DNA of 26,247 nt. Source: Rhodospirillaceae bacterium CCH5-H10. GTDB taxonomy: Bacteria; Pseudomonadota; Alphaproteobacteria; Reyranellales; Reyranellaceae. Below, piece by piece: positions 16,412-24,664 of this stretch. The stretch's first letter is position 1, and each line of letters starts with the position of its first letter. The translations under genes and the position numbers were made by a program. The notes beneath the pieces are model-generated. The model was given only the letters and a program-made list of their open reading frames with translations. It had not been told where the DNA came from and searched no databases. The stretch spans positions 1 to 26,247 of the forward strand of contig LSKJ01000292.1 of NCBI GenBank assembly GCA_001557035.1, read 5' to 3'.

Positions 16412-17420
16412 TCTTCAGCGCCTCGGCGTTGTTCTGCGCGAACACCCGGGCGTTGAGCTGATCTTCCTTGAAGGTTCCGAGCGACTTCAGCTCCGGCGAC
16501 AACTCGACGCCGGACACCACCGGGAACTCCGAATTGCCTTCCGCGAAGTATTTCTGCGCCGGCGCCGACACGAGGTACTCCAGGAACTTCACGGCGGCTT
16601 CCTTGTTCGGCGCGTGCTTGGCTACGGCGCCGCCGCTGATGTTCACATGCGTGCCGCGGCCCGCCTGGTCCGGGAACACCACGCCGAGCTTGGCCGCGAC
16701 CTCGCGGTCCTCCGGCTTCTTCGAGCGCAGCAGGTTAACGTAGTAGTAGGTGTTGGACACGGCGAGCATCGCCTCGCCGGCCGCCGCCCCCTTGAGCTGG
16801 TCGGTATCGCCGCCGCGCGGCGGACGCGCGAGGTTCGCCGCGACGCCCTTGGCCCACGCCTCGGTCTTCTCCGGGCCGAGCGCGGCCAGCAGCGAGCCCA
16901 CCAGCGACTGGTTGTAGATGTGGCCCGACGGGCGGATCAGGATCTGGCCCTTCCACTTGGGATCGGCCAGCGCCTCGTAGGTCTTGGGCGCATCCGCCGC
17001 CGTCACCTTCTCCTTGTTGTAGAAGATCACGCGGGCGCGCTTGGAGAAGCCGAACCAGTTGTTGTCGGGATCCCGCAGGTGCGCGGGCACCGCCTTCGCC
17101 AGGACCGCCGAGTTGACCGGCTGAAGCAGGCCCATCTCACGCGCCCGCTCGATGCGTCCTGCGTCGGTGGTGATGAGGACATCGCACGGGCTCTTGTCGC
17201 CTTCGGTGCGCAGACGCTGGATGAGCGGATCGGGTTCGGCATCGACGCGGTTGATCTTCACGCCCGTCAGGTCCGCAAAGTTGCCGTACAGCGCCTCGTC
17301 CGTGTTGTAGTGGCGGGCCGAATACAGGTTCAGCGTACCGCCCTGCGCCCAGGCACGCCGGGCGATGAATGCACCGGATCCGAATGCCAGGCCGGCCTTC
17401 ACGAGCGCACGTCTCTTCAC
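16386..17420 (-). CDS. Iron(III) ABC transporter substrate-binding protein
   Basis: Periplasmic ferric-iron binding protein of the FbpA/FutA/IdiA family and probable partner of the adjacent permease. It has 344 residues from the GTG at 17420. I prefer this start because GGAGG lies 5 bases before it; a GTG at 17432 overlaps that ribosome site. The N-terminus KRRALVKAGLAFGSGAFIARRAWA looks like a twin-arginine signal. Iron-ligand candidates are in YSARHYNTDEALY (about 33-45) and the tyrosine cluster SNTYYYVNLL (about 222-231), with RPSGHIYNQ between. Upstream repeats (17481-17518) could be its operator. It runs tail to tail with the permease rather than in one operon, which is unusual. Confidence 0.93.
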   Translation of the reverse strand: MKRRALVKAGLAFGSGAFIARRAWAQGGTLNLYSARHYNTDEALYGNFADLTGVKINRVDAEPDPLIQRLRTEGDKSPCDVLITTDAGRIERAREMGLLQPVNSAVLAKAVPAHLRDPDNNWFGFSKRARVIFYNKEKVTAADAPKTYEALADPKWKGQILIRPSGHIYNQSLVGSLLAALGPEKTEAWAKGVAANLARPPRGGDTDQLKGAAAGEAMLAVSNTYYYVNLLRSKKPEDREVAAKLGVVFPDQAGRGTHVNISGGAVAKHAPNKEAAVKFLEYLVSAPAQKYFAEGNSEFPVVSGVELSPELKSLGTFKEDQLNARVFAQNNAEALKIMDRAGWK

Positions 17421-17480
17421 GTCTTCCTCCACTGCAAGTAAATCTCAATCGCCCGATATCACTCGGACTGAGGCTCCGCA

Positions 17481-17518
17481 ATGCAAATGCAATTTATTAA
17501 CATGTGCACCTAGTTAAT
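17481..17518. promoter_or_regulatory. Candidate operator between the iron-binding protein gene and cfa
   Basis: A tandem ATGCAA ATGCAA (17481-17492) is followed by the inverted repeat ATTAAC-N11-GTTAAT (17496-17518). The patch is AT-rich inside a GC-rich genome and lies in the 176-base divergent gap. The TGCAAAT-type half-site recalls Fur/Mur boxes of alphaproteobacteria, and the N11 palindrome recalls dimeric regulator sites. Which regulator, if any, binds is not shown. Confidence 0.4.
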
Positions 17519-17535
17519 TTTGAGTGATCTGCCCT

Positions 17536-17565
17536 TTGCCTGGAATTTGCAGTTGGGGGTAGAAT
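17536..17565 (+). promoter_or_regulatory. cfa: Candidate promoter of cfa
   Basis: TTGCCT (17536-17541) and TAGAAT (17560-17565) are 18 bases apart. Transcription would start near 17572, about 25 bases before the chosen GTG. The -10 match is 5/6 and the -35 match 4/6. Confidence 0.4.
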
Positions 17566-17596
17566 CATCGTCAGCGACAAGCGGGAGTTGCCTTTC

Positions 17597-18835
17597 GTGT
17601 TGCTGGCGCAGGTTCTTGCCCGCGTGGTGGGCGCAGGCCAACTGACCATCATCGATGAGACCGGTCGGTCGCATCGCCTCAGGGGTGCCGCCCCCGGCCC
17701 CGCCGTCACAATGCGCATTCACGATCGATGGACGGGAATCCGGATCGCCCTGCGCCCACGGCTCGCCCTGGGCGAAGCCTACATGGACGGACGGCTGACG
17801 GTCGAGGAAGGCGGTCTTTACGATCTGCTCGATCTTCTCGGACGCAACATCGCCGCTGTCGAAGCAGCCCCGTTGATGCGCTGGTCCTACGCACTTCAGC
17901 GCTGGCTGCGCCTGCTGGAACAGTACAATCCCGTCGGCAAGGCCCAGAAGAACGTGGCGCATCACTACGATCTGCGCGACGAACTCTACGATTTCTTTCT
18001 CGACCGCGATCGGCAGTACTCCTGCGCCTACTTCAGGGCGGGCGATGAGTCACTGGAGATCGCGCAGGAGAACAAGAAGCGGCATATCGCGGCGAAGCTG
18101 CTGTTGAAGCCCGGCCAGAAGGTGCTGGACATCGGCTCGGGCTGGGGCGGTATGGCGCTTTTCCTTGCCGGTACGTTCGACGTCGACGTCACGGGAGTCA
18201 CCCTCTCGCGCGAGCAGCACGCCGTTTCGAGCCGCCGCACGATCGAGAAAGGCGTGACCGAGAAAGTCCGGTTCAAGCTGCTGGATTATCGCGAGGAGCC
18301 CGGGCGTTACGACCGCATCGTGTCGGTGGGCATGTTCGAGCATGTCGGGTCGGCCCACTATCTCGAATACTTCCGGAAGGTGACGGACCTGCTGGCCGAG
18401 GACGGAGTCATGCTGCTGCACTCGATCGGGCGCATGGAGCCGCCGGGCGGCACCAACACCTGGCTGCGCAAGTACATATTCCCTGGCGGCTATTCACCTG
18501 CGCTCTCGGAAGTCCTTGCGGCCATCGAGAAGGCCGGCCTGTGGGTCACCGACATCGAGGTGCTGCGCCTCCACTACGCAGAGACCCTGCGGATCTGGAG
18601 GGAGCGATTCCTCGCCAACCGGGAGCAGATCAAGCAACTGGCCGGTTACGACGATCGCTTCTGCCGGATGTGGGAATTCTACCTGGCCGGCTGCGAGGTG
18701 GCGTTCCGGTACATGAACCAGATGGTCTTCCAGCTTCAGATCGCTCGCCGGCAGGATGCCGTGCCGCTCACGCGCGATTACATGGCGGCTGGAGAACGCC
18801 TGCGGAACGTGGCAGGCTCCATCGCGGCGGAATAG
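17597..18835 (+). CDS. cfa: Cyclopropane-fatty-acyl-phospholipid synthase
   Basis: Transfers a methylene from S-adenosylmethionine to cis double bonds of membrane phospholipid acyl chains, often as cells stop growing or meet acid. It has 412 residues from GTG 17597, which has GGGAG 9 bases upstream; a TTG at 17588 would abut that site. Visible are the N-terminal lipid-binding part, NVAHHYDLRDELYDFFLD, YSCAYF (Cys about 143), the SAM motif VLDIGSGWGGMALFLA, GMFEHVG (Glu about 248), LLHSIG (His about 275) and a late tyrosine in MWEFYLAGCEVAF. These match the bicarbonate/active-site set known in the E. coli enzyme. It lies alone between the iron gene and dnaB. Confidence 0.95.
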   Translation: MLLAQVLARVVGAGQLTIIDETGRSHRLRGAAPGPAVTMRIHDRWTGIRIALRPRLALGEAYMDGRLTVEEGGLYDLLDLLGRNIAAVEAAPLMRWSYALQRWLRLLEQYNPVGKAQKNVAHHYDLRDELYDFFLDRDRQYSCAYFRAGDESLEIAQENKKRHIAAKLLLKPGQKVLDIGSGWGGMALFLAGTFDVDVTGVTLSREQHAVSSRRTIEKGVTEKVRFKLLDYREEPGRYDRIVSVGMFEHVGSAHYLEYFRKVTDLLAEDGVMLLHSIGRMEPPGGTNTWLRKYIFPGGYSPALSEVLAAIEKAGLWVTDIEVLRLHYAETLRIWRERFLANREQIKQLAGYDDRFCRMWEFYLAGCEVAFRYMNQMVFQLQIARRQDAVPLTRDYMAAGERLRNVAGSIAAE

Positions 18836-18854
18836 AGAGCTATCCTCGTTACGC

Positions 18855-18874
18855 TCGGGATATCTTTTTCCCGA
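18855..18874 (+). other. Weak hairpin after cfa
   Basis: TCGGGA and TCCCGA pair over an 8-base loop, 20 bases after the cfa stop. Only a mixed ACTCTTT follows, so it would be a weak terminator at best. Confidence 0.3.
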
Positions 18875-18921
18875 ACTCTTTGCGCTGGTGACCCCCTCCC
18901 ATCTTGGGCAAAGACAATGTC

Positions 18922-20448
18922 ATGGAGCCGCTGAAAGAGTCCTCGAACGTCACCCGTCTGCCCGGCGCGGAAGACGTCCGCCTGCGCGAGCCGCCTCACA
19001 ATTTCGAGGCGGAACAGGCATTGCTGGGCGCCATTCTGGTGAATAACGCCGCCTACCAGCGCGTCGCGGAGTTCCTGCGTCCGGAGCATTTCGCGGACCC
19101 CCTGCACGGCAAGCTCTTCGATTCGCTGACGCGCCTGATCGAGCGCGGACAGGTTGTCAGCGCCGTCACGCTCAAGACCTATGTCGAGCAGGATCCGGCG
19201 ATGAAGGAAGCCGGCGGCGCGGCATACCTCGCGCGCCTGGCGGCCGCGTCCGTCCACGTCATCGACGCCGCCGCGTTCGGCCGGGCGGTGCATGACCTGT
19301 TTCTGCGGCGCCAGCTCATCGATCTCGGCGAGAATGTCGTGAATGGCGCCTTCTCGGGCGACGTCGACGAGACGGCGTTGCAGCAGATCGAAGTCGCCGA
19401 GAAGAAACTCTACGACCTCGCCACGACCGGCCAGACCGAGGGCGGCTTCAAGCCCTTCCGCATGGCCCTCACCGAGGCCATGACGGCCGCCGAGGCGGCG
19501 TTTCACCGCGAGGGCAAACTCACCGGTGTGGCCACCGGCCTGTTCAACCTCGACCAGCTTCTGGGCGGCCTGCACAGGTCCGACCTGCTGATCCTCGCCG
19601 GACGTCCGTCCATGGGAAAGACCGCGCTGGCGACCAACATCGCCTTCAATGCGGCGAAGGCCTATCGGGAGGAGATCGTCGACGGCCATCCCAAGGCGGT
19701 GGACGGCGCCGTCGTCGGCTTCTTCTCGCTCGAAATGTCGGCCGAGCAGCTCGCCACCCGCATGTTGTCGGAACAGGCGGAGCTCTCATCGGAGAAGATC
19801 CGCAAGGGCGAGATGAACAGCACCGAGTTCGACCGGGTGATGAACGTCAGCCACGAACTCGAGCATCTCAATTTCTTCATCGACGACACGCCGGCTTTGT
19901 CGATCGCCGCGCTGCGCACCCGCGCCCGCCGGCTGAAGCGGACACACGGTCTCGGCCTGATCATCGTCGACTATCTCCAGCTCCTCAATCCATCGGGAAA
20001 GAGCCGGCAGGAGAACCGCGTGCAGGAGGTCTCGGAGATCACCCGCGGCCTGAAGACGCTCGCCAAGGAACTGGACGTGCCCGTGGTGGCCCTGTCGCAG
20101 CTTTCCCGCGCCGTCGAGCAGCGCGAGGACAAGCGTCCGCAGCTCGCCGACCTTCGCGAATCGGGATCGATCGAACAGGACGCCGACGTCGTCATGTTCG
20201 TCTATCGCGAGGAATATTACCTGACGCGTACCGAGCCGGCGCGTCGCGCCGAGGAGAGCGATCAGAAGTTCAACGAGCGCCATGACGCGTGGAAGCAGCG
20301 CTGCGAGGAGACCTACGGCAAGGCCGAGGTCATCGTGGCCAAGCAGCGACACGGTCCCACGGGCATCGTGCGACTTTCGTTCGAGGGCCAGTACACCAAG
20401 TTCGGCAACCTCGATGGCGTTGCTGACGAGCCGGTCTCCGCGTTCTAA
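18922..20448 (+). CDS. dnaB: Replicative DNA helicase DnaB
   Basis: Hexameric 5'-3' helicase at the replication fork; loads at oriC and recruits primase. It has 508 residues. The N-terminal domain begins at PPHNFEAEQALLGAIL (about 24-39) and is joined by a linker to the RecA-like domain. Walker A is GRPSMGKTAL (about 227-236), then FFSLEMSAEQL. Walker B is LIIVDYLQLL, and the DNA-binding/arginine part includes QLSRAVEQREDKRPQLADLRESG. I prefer ATG 18922 over an in-frame TTG at 18904; neither has a strong ribosome site. No intein is seen. It heads a tight plus-strand run, with alr 9 bases downstream. Confidence 0.96.
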   Translation: MEPLKESSNVTRLPGAEDVRLREPPHNFEAEQALLGAILVNNAAYQRVAEFLRPEHFADPLHGKLFDSLTRLIERGQVVSAVTLKTYVEQDPAMKEAGGAAYLARLAAASVHVIDAAAFGRAVHDLFLRRQLIDLGENVVNGAFSGDVDETALQQIEVAEKKLYDLATTGQTEGGFKPFRMALTEAMTAAEAAFHREGKLTGVATGLFNLDQLLGGLHRSDLLILAGRPSMGKTALATNIAFNAAKAYREEIVDGHPKAVDGAVVGFFSLEMSAEQLATRMLSEQAELSSEKIRKGEMNSTEFDRVMNVSHELEHLNFFIDDTPALSIAALRTRARRLKRTHGLGLIIVDYLQLLNPSGKSRQENRVQEVSEITRGLKTLAKELDVPVVALSQLSRAVEQREDKRPQLADLRESGSIEQDADVVMFVYREEYYLTRTEPARRAEESDQKFNERHDAWKQRCEETYGKAEVIVAKQRHGPTGIVRLSFEGQYTKFGNLDGVADEPVSAF

Positions 20449-20457
20449 GGTCGCCGC

Positions 20458-21627
20458 GTGTCAATTCCAGCCGACGACGAAGCCGCGCGACGCGCCGGCG
20501 CGATCCTTTCGATCGACCTTGGTGCGATCGCAGCCAACTGGCGCGGCCTGCGCGACGCCGGGCGGGCGACCGGCCGGCCGATCGATTGCGCCGCGGTCCT
20601 GAAGGCCGATGCCTATGGTACCGGGGCAGCCGTGGTGGGACCGCGGCTGGCGGCCGAGGGGTGTCGCCAGTTCTTCGTCGCCCATATCGACGAGGGCATC
20701 GCGCTGCGCGGCGTGCTGCCGGAGCCGCCGATCTATGTGCTGAACGGACTGCTTCCCGGCACCGAGGGCGATTTCGTGGCCCACCGGCTCATCCCGGTCC
20801 TCAACCACCTGGGCCAGCTCAACGCCTGGCGGGCGGCGGCGCAGCGTTTCAACCAGGCACTCGACGCGGTGGTGCATCTCGACACGGGACTGCACCGCCT
20901 GGGTTTTGGCGCGGAGGATGCGCAGGTCCTCATCAACGAGCGCGGCCGCCTGCGCGGCCTGCGGCTGGCCCTGATCATGAGCCATCTCGTGGCCGCCGAA
21001 GAGACCTCCAACCCCATCAACGGCGAGCAGCTTTCCCGCTTCCGTACCTTCGTGCGTGCGATGCCGGGCGCCCCGACTTCGCTGGCCAATTCCTCGGGCA
21101 TCTTCCTCGGGCCTGATTTCCACTTCGACCTCTTGCGGCCCGGGGCGGCGCTCTACGGCATCAATCCCCTGCCCGGCCAGGCCAACCCGATGCTGAGCGT
21201 CGTGACGCTCAGGGCACACATCCTGCAGACCCGGCGGATCGATGCCTTCCAGACCGTCGGATATGGCGGTGCCTGGCGGTCGGCGCGGCCCAGCCGGATC
21301 GCCACGATTGCGCTGGGGTATGCGGACGGCTATTTCCGCAACCTCATCAATCGCACCCAGGTCCACCTCGCCGGACGCAAAGTGCCCGTGATCGGCCGGA
21401 TTTCCATGGACCTCGTGACCATCGACGTGACCGATGTGCCGGAAGCCGACTGCCAGCCCGGCGCGATGGTCGAGGTGTTGGGGCCTCATCTCACGCCGGA
21501 CGACCTCGCCGATCACGCCCGGACCAACGCCTACGAAGTCATGACGGCGCTCGGCCGGCGCTATCACCGTGCCTATGTCGACGGCTACGCCGACGCGGCG
21601 GTCGAGGAAACAGGAGAAACGCCGTGA
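20458..21627 (+). CDS. alr: Alanine racemase
   Basis: PLP enzyme making D-alanine for peptidoglycan. It has 389 residues, the usual length. The PLP lysine is in AVLKADAYGTGA (about residue 45). The second-site tyrosines are in TVGYGGAWRS and LGYADGYFR, and RISMDLVTIDVTD is typical of the C-terminal barrel. The start is GTG with AAGG 7 bases upstream. It overlaps mlaE by 4 bases (GTGA), so the two are co-translated, although one makes wall precursors and the other handles lipids. It lies directly after dnaB, a common alphaproteobacterial order. Confidence 0.96.
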   Translation: MSIPADDEAARRAGAILSIDLGAIAANWRGLRDAGRATGRPIDCAAVLKADAYGTGAAVVGPRLAAEGCRQFFVAHIDEGIALRGVLPEPPIYVLNGLLPGTEGDFVAHRLIPVLNHLGQLNAWRAAAQRFNQALDAVVHLDTGLHRLGFGAEDAQVLINERGRLRGLRLALIMSHLVAAEETSNPINGEQLSRFRTFVRAMPGAPTSLANSSGIFLGPDFHFDLLRPGAALYGINPLPGQANPMLSVVTLRAHILQTRRIDAFQTVGYGGAWRSARPSRIATIALGYADGYFRNLINRTQVHLAGRKVPVIGRISMDLVTIDVTDVPEADCQPGAMVEVLGPHLTPDDLADHARTNAYEVMTALGRRYHRAYVDGYADAAVEETGETP

Positions 21628-22403
21628 GCATCCCGCTGTTCACGGTCCTCGGCCGGATGACGCTGGCCTTCCTGGCGTCGATCGGCAGCGTCTCCGCCTT
21701 TGCCTTCCAGGCGATCCGGCAAGGTTTGCAGCCGCCCTATTATCGCCAGCAGATTCTCCGGCAGATCATGGAGATCGGCTACTACTCGCTGCCGGTGGTC
21801 GGCCTGACGGCGATCTTTACCGGCATGGTGCTGGCGTTGCAGAGCTACACCGGTTTTGCGCGCTTCTCTGCCGAGAGCGCCATCCCCAACGTCGTCGTCG
21901 TCTCGCTGACCCGCGAACTTGGCCCGGTCCTGGCCGGCCTGATGGTCGCTGGCCGCGTCGGCGCGGCGATGGCGGCCGAGATCGGCACCATGCGCGTCAC
22001 CGAGCAGATCGATGCGCTGACCACGCTGTCGACCGATCCTTTCAAGTATCTGGTCGTGCCACGCCTCATTGCGGGCATCATCACCCTGCCCTTCCTGGTG
22101 CTGATTGCCGACATCATCGGCGTGCTGGGCGGTTTCCTGGTCGGTGTCTACAAGCTCGACTTCAACGACGCGGCCTACCTGCGCAATACGATGGATTTCC
22201 TGCAGTTCCAGGACGTGTTCTCCGGACTTGTTAAGGCGGCCGTGTTCGGATTCCTGATCACGCTGATGGGCTGCTATCACGGCTACACGTCGCGCGGCGG
22301 CGCCCAGGGCGTCGGCATGGCAACCACCAGCGCCGTCGTCTCCGCCTCGATCCTGATCCTGACGTTCAACTACTTCATCACCGAAGCCTTCTTCGCGCGC
22401 TGA
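21624..22403 (+). CDS. mlaE: MlaE-type lipid ABC transporter permease
   Basis: Inner-membrane permease of the Mla/Ttg2 family, which moves phospholipids between inner and outer membranes. It has 259 residues with about five membrane segments. Typical are ALQSYTGFARFSAE, the conserved ELGPVLAGLMVAGRVGAAMAAEIGTMRVTEQIDAL (its coupling-helix part), and the C-terminal GCYHGYTSRGGAQGVG. The start is GTG overlapping the alr stop; AGGAG lies 7 bases upstream. mlaF follows after 13 bases. No gene for the substrate-binding MCE protein (MlaD), MlaB or MlaC follows. Confidence 0.94.
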   Translation: MSIPLFTVLGRMTLAFLASIGSVSAFAFQAIRQGLQPPYYRQQILRQIMEIGYYSLPVVGLTAIFTGMVLALQSYTGFARFSAESAIPNVVVVSLTRELGPVLAGLMVAGRVGAAMAAEIGTMRVTEQIDALTTLSTDPFKYLVVPRLIAGIITLPFLVLIADIIGVLGGFLVGVYKLDFNDAAYLRNTMDFLQFQDVFSGLVKAAVFGFLITLMGCYHGYTSRGGAQGVGMATTSAVVSASILILTFNYFITEAFFAR

Positions 22404-22416
22404 TCGGCCCTTTCCC

Positions 22417-23190
22417 ATGGCGTCTCCCAAGATCTCGCTGCGCGGCGTCCACAAGGCCTTCGGGTCGAAAAAGGTGCTGCAGGGCATAGAACTCGACGTG
22501 GCGCCGGGCGAGTCGATGGTCGTGATCGGCGGCTCGGGCACCGGAAAGTCGGTGCTCCTGAAATGCATCCTCGGCCTCATGAGTCCCGACAGCGGATCCG
22601 TGAAGGTCGATGGCGAGGAGACGGCAAACCTTTCCAGCCGGGATCGGGCGCGCGTGATGCGCAAGTTCGGCATGCTGTTCCAGGGCGGTGCGTTGTTCGA
22701 CTCGCTGCGCGTCTGGGAAAACGTTGCCTTCGGTCCCATCCAGAGCGACGGCATGCCGCCTGCCAAGGCCCGTGAAGTCGCCATCGCCAAGCTGGGGGCC
22801 GTCGGCCTCGGACCGGAAATCGGCGATCTCTTTCCCTCCGAACTCTCCGGCGGCATGCAGAAGCGCGTGGCGCTCGCCCGCGCCATCGCCCGCGAGCCCG
22901 AGATCATCTTCTTCGACGAACCGACCACCGGGCTCGATCCGATCATGGCCGACGTCATCAACGACCTGATCGTGAAGTGCGTCAGCGATCTGGGCGCGAC
23001 CGCCGTGTCGATCACCCACGACATGGCCAGCGCGCGCAAGATCGGCCATCGCATCGGCATGCTCTACGAAGGCAAGCTGATCTGGCAGGGCCCGGTTGCC
23101 GACATCGACCGCTCCGGCAACGCCCATGTCGAGCAATTCATCCACGGCCGGGCCGAGGGTCCGATCCGGATGCAGGTCCGGAAGCTCTGA
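22417..23190 (+). CDS. mlaF: MlaF-type lipid ABC transporter ATP-binding protein
   Basis: ATPase partner of MlaE. It has 257 residues. Walker A is GGSGTGKSVLL (38-48), the Q-loop is in FQGGALFDSLRVWENV, the signature is LSGGMQKR (143-150) and Walker B is IIFFDEPTTGLDP (163-175). The H-loop is in SITHDMASARKI. No Shine-Dalgarno sequence is evident in the 13-base gap, so it may depend on translation of mlaE. It ends 2 bases before radA. Confidence 0.94.
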   Translation: MASPKISLRGVHKAFGSKKVLQGIELDVAPGESMVVIGGSGTGKSVLLKCILGLMSPDSGSVKVDGEETANLSSRDRARVMRKFGMLFQGGALFDSLRVWENVAFGPIQSDGMPPAKAREVAIAKLGAVGLGPEIGDLFPSELSGGMQKRVALARAIAREPEIIFFDEPTTGLDPIMADVINDLIVKCVSDLGATAVSITHDMASARKIGHRIGMLYEGKLIWQGPVADIDRSGNAHVEQFIHGRAEGPIRMQVRKL

Positions 23191-23192
23191 GC

Positions 23193-24644
23193 GTGGCGCG
23201 CCCGCTCAAGCGCTTCGTCTGCCAGTCCTGCGGGGCGGTGACCACCAAGTGGAGCGGACGCTGCGAATCCTGCGGCGAATGGAACACCATCGCCGAGGAA
23301 TCGGCTCCCGCGCCGGGTCCGGCCGGCGGCGGACTGGCACGCGGCGGCCGCGGCCGGCTGCTCGAATTCACGGGCCTGACCGGCTCGACGCCGCAGACCC
23401 GGTCGAACTCGTTGATGCCGCTCTTCAGGCGGGGCGGCTGCGGCGGCGGGCTCGTCGTGGGGTCGGCCCTGTTGATCGGTGGCGATCCGGGCATCGGCAA
23501 GTCGACCCTGCTGCTGCAGATGGCGGCCGCGCTGGCCAGGCAACACACCGCCTGCGCCTACATCTCAGGCGAAGAGGCCGTCGACCAGGTACGGCTGCGC
23601 GCCGAACGGCTCGGCCTGGCCGATGCACCAGTCCAACTCGTTGCGGCGACATCCGTACGCGACATCGTGGCCTCGCTCGAGCGGCCGGACGCGCCGAAGG
23701 TCGCGGTGATCGATTCGATCCAGACGATGTGGCTCGACACGGTCGATTCCACCCCCGGCACCGTGACCCAGGTCCGCGCCTCGGCGCAGGCGCTGGTCGA
23801 ACTCGCCAAGCGGCGCGGCATCGCCGTCCTGCTGGTCGGGCACGTCACCAAGGACGGTGCCATCGCAGGCCCGCGCGTCCTCGAGCACATGGTCGATACG
23901 GTGCTGTATTTCGAGGGCGAGCGCGGCCACCAGTTCCGGATCCTCCGGACCGTGAAGAACCGCTTCGGACCGACCGACGAGATCGGTGTGTTCGAGATGT
24001 CCGACCGCGGCCTGTCCGACGTCGCCAACCCGTCCGCCCTGTTCCTGGCGGACCGGCGGGGCCATGTCTCCGGTACCTGCGTCTTCGCCGGCATCGAGGG
24101 CACGCGGCCGCTGCTGGTCGAGATCCAGGCACTGGTCAGCCCCTCCTCGCTCGCGACCCCGCGCCGCGCGGTGGTCGGCTGGGATTCCAACCGTCTCGCG
24201 ATGGTCCTGGCGGTCCTCGAAGCGCGCTGCGGCGTCACGGTCGGGGCCAACGACGTCTACCTGAACGTCGCAGGGGGCCTGCGGATCGGCGAACCCGCGG
24301 CCGATCTCGCGGTGGCGGCGGCCGTCATCTCCTCCCTTGCCGACGAACAGGTGCCGGGCGACATGGTGGTTTTCGGGGAGATTGGTCTCGGTGGCGAGGT
24401 CCGGCCGGTCGGGCAGCGCGAGGCCCGCCTGCGCGAGGCGGCAAAGCTCGGCTTCCGCAGTGCGCTGATACCGCAGGCCCGAGGCGGCTCGGCCCCGGCC
24501 CCGCGTCCCCCCGAGGGCATCGCCATTGACGAAATTGAGCATCTATCGGACCTTGTGGCGCGTTTCCAACCGGCCGATCGGCCATTAAAACGGGGCCGCC
24601 GCGAAGGCTCTTCGGATCGCAGGCGCGACCAGGATCAGGATTAG
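23193..24644 (+). CDS. radA: DNA repair protein RadA, with an apparently inverted 41-bp segment
   Basis: RecA-like helicase that branch-migrates recombination intermediates. It has 483 residues. The zinc finger is C10-C13-C24-C27 (FVCQSCG...RCESCGEW). Walker A is GGDPGIGKST (96-105), Walker B VAVIDSIQT, the RadA-specific KNRFG is at 255-259, and a C-terminal Lon-like domain includes DVYLNVAGGLRIGEPAADLA. The start is GTG 23193; the upstream frame has no support. Residues 69-82 read TRSNSLMPLFRRGG, which is not RadA-like. The minus strand of the same bases encodes PPRLKSGINEFDRV, which is what the family has before GGGLV. The segment is flanked by 8-bp inverted repeats and both orientations stay open. 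As written the protein probably lacks a proper strand before the P-loop. It lies 2 bases after mlaF and 20 before cvpA. Confidence 0.95.
   Translation: MARPLKRFVCQSCGAVTTKWSGRCESCGEWNTIAEESAPAPGPAGGGLARGGRGRLLEFTGLTGSTPQTRSNSLMPLFRRGGCGGGLVVGSALLIGGDPGIGKSTLLLQMAAALARQHTACAYISGEEAVDQVRLRAERLGLADAPVQLVAATSVRDIVASLERPDAPKVAVIDSIQTMWLDTVDSTPGTVTQVRASAQALVELAKRRGIAVLLVGHVTKDGAIAGPRVLEHMVDTVLYFEGERGHQFRILRTVKNRFGPTDEIGVFEMSDRGLSDVANPSALFLADRRGHVSGTCVFAGIEGTRPLLVEIQALVSPSSLATPRRAVVGWDSNRLAMVLAVLEARCGVTVGANDVYLNVAGGLRIGEPAADLAVAAAVISSLADEQVPGDMVVFGEIGLGGEVRPVGQREARLREAAKLGFRSALIPQARGGSAPAPRPPEGIAIDEIEHLSDLVARFQPADRPLKRGRREGSSDRRRDQDQD
23389..23445. repeat. Inverted repeat bounding a flipped 41-bp segment inside radA
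   Basis: CGCCGCAG (23389-23396) and CTGCGGCG (23438-23445) are exact reverse complements around 41 bases (23397-23437). Extending outward to 23383 and 23451 gives 12 of 14 complementary positions. Inverting the inner part changes codons 69-82 only, keeps frame and length, and restores the RadA consensus up to DRVCGGGLV. Confidence 0.9.
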
Positions 24645-24664
24645 GGACAGAGAGAACGGGGTCG

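Noticed and set aside
23138..23548. Minus-strand frame of 136 codons containing PPRLKSGINEFDRVCG
   Set aside because: Not a gene. The RadA-like words in it are the trace of the inverted segment in radA and are reported as that finding.
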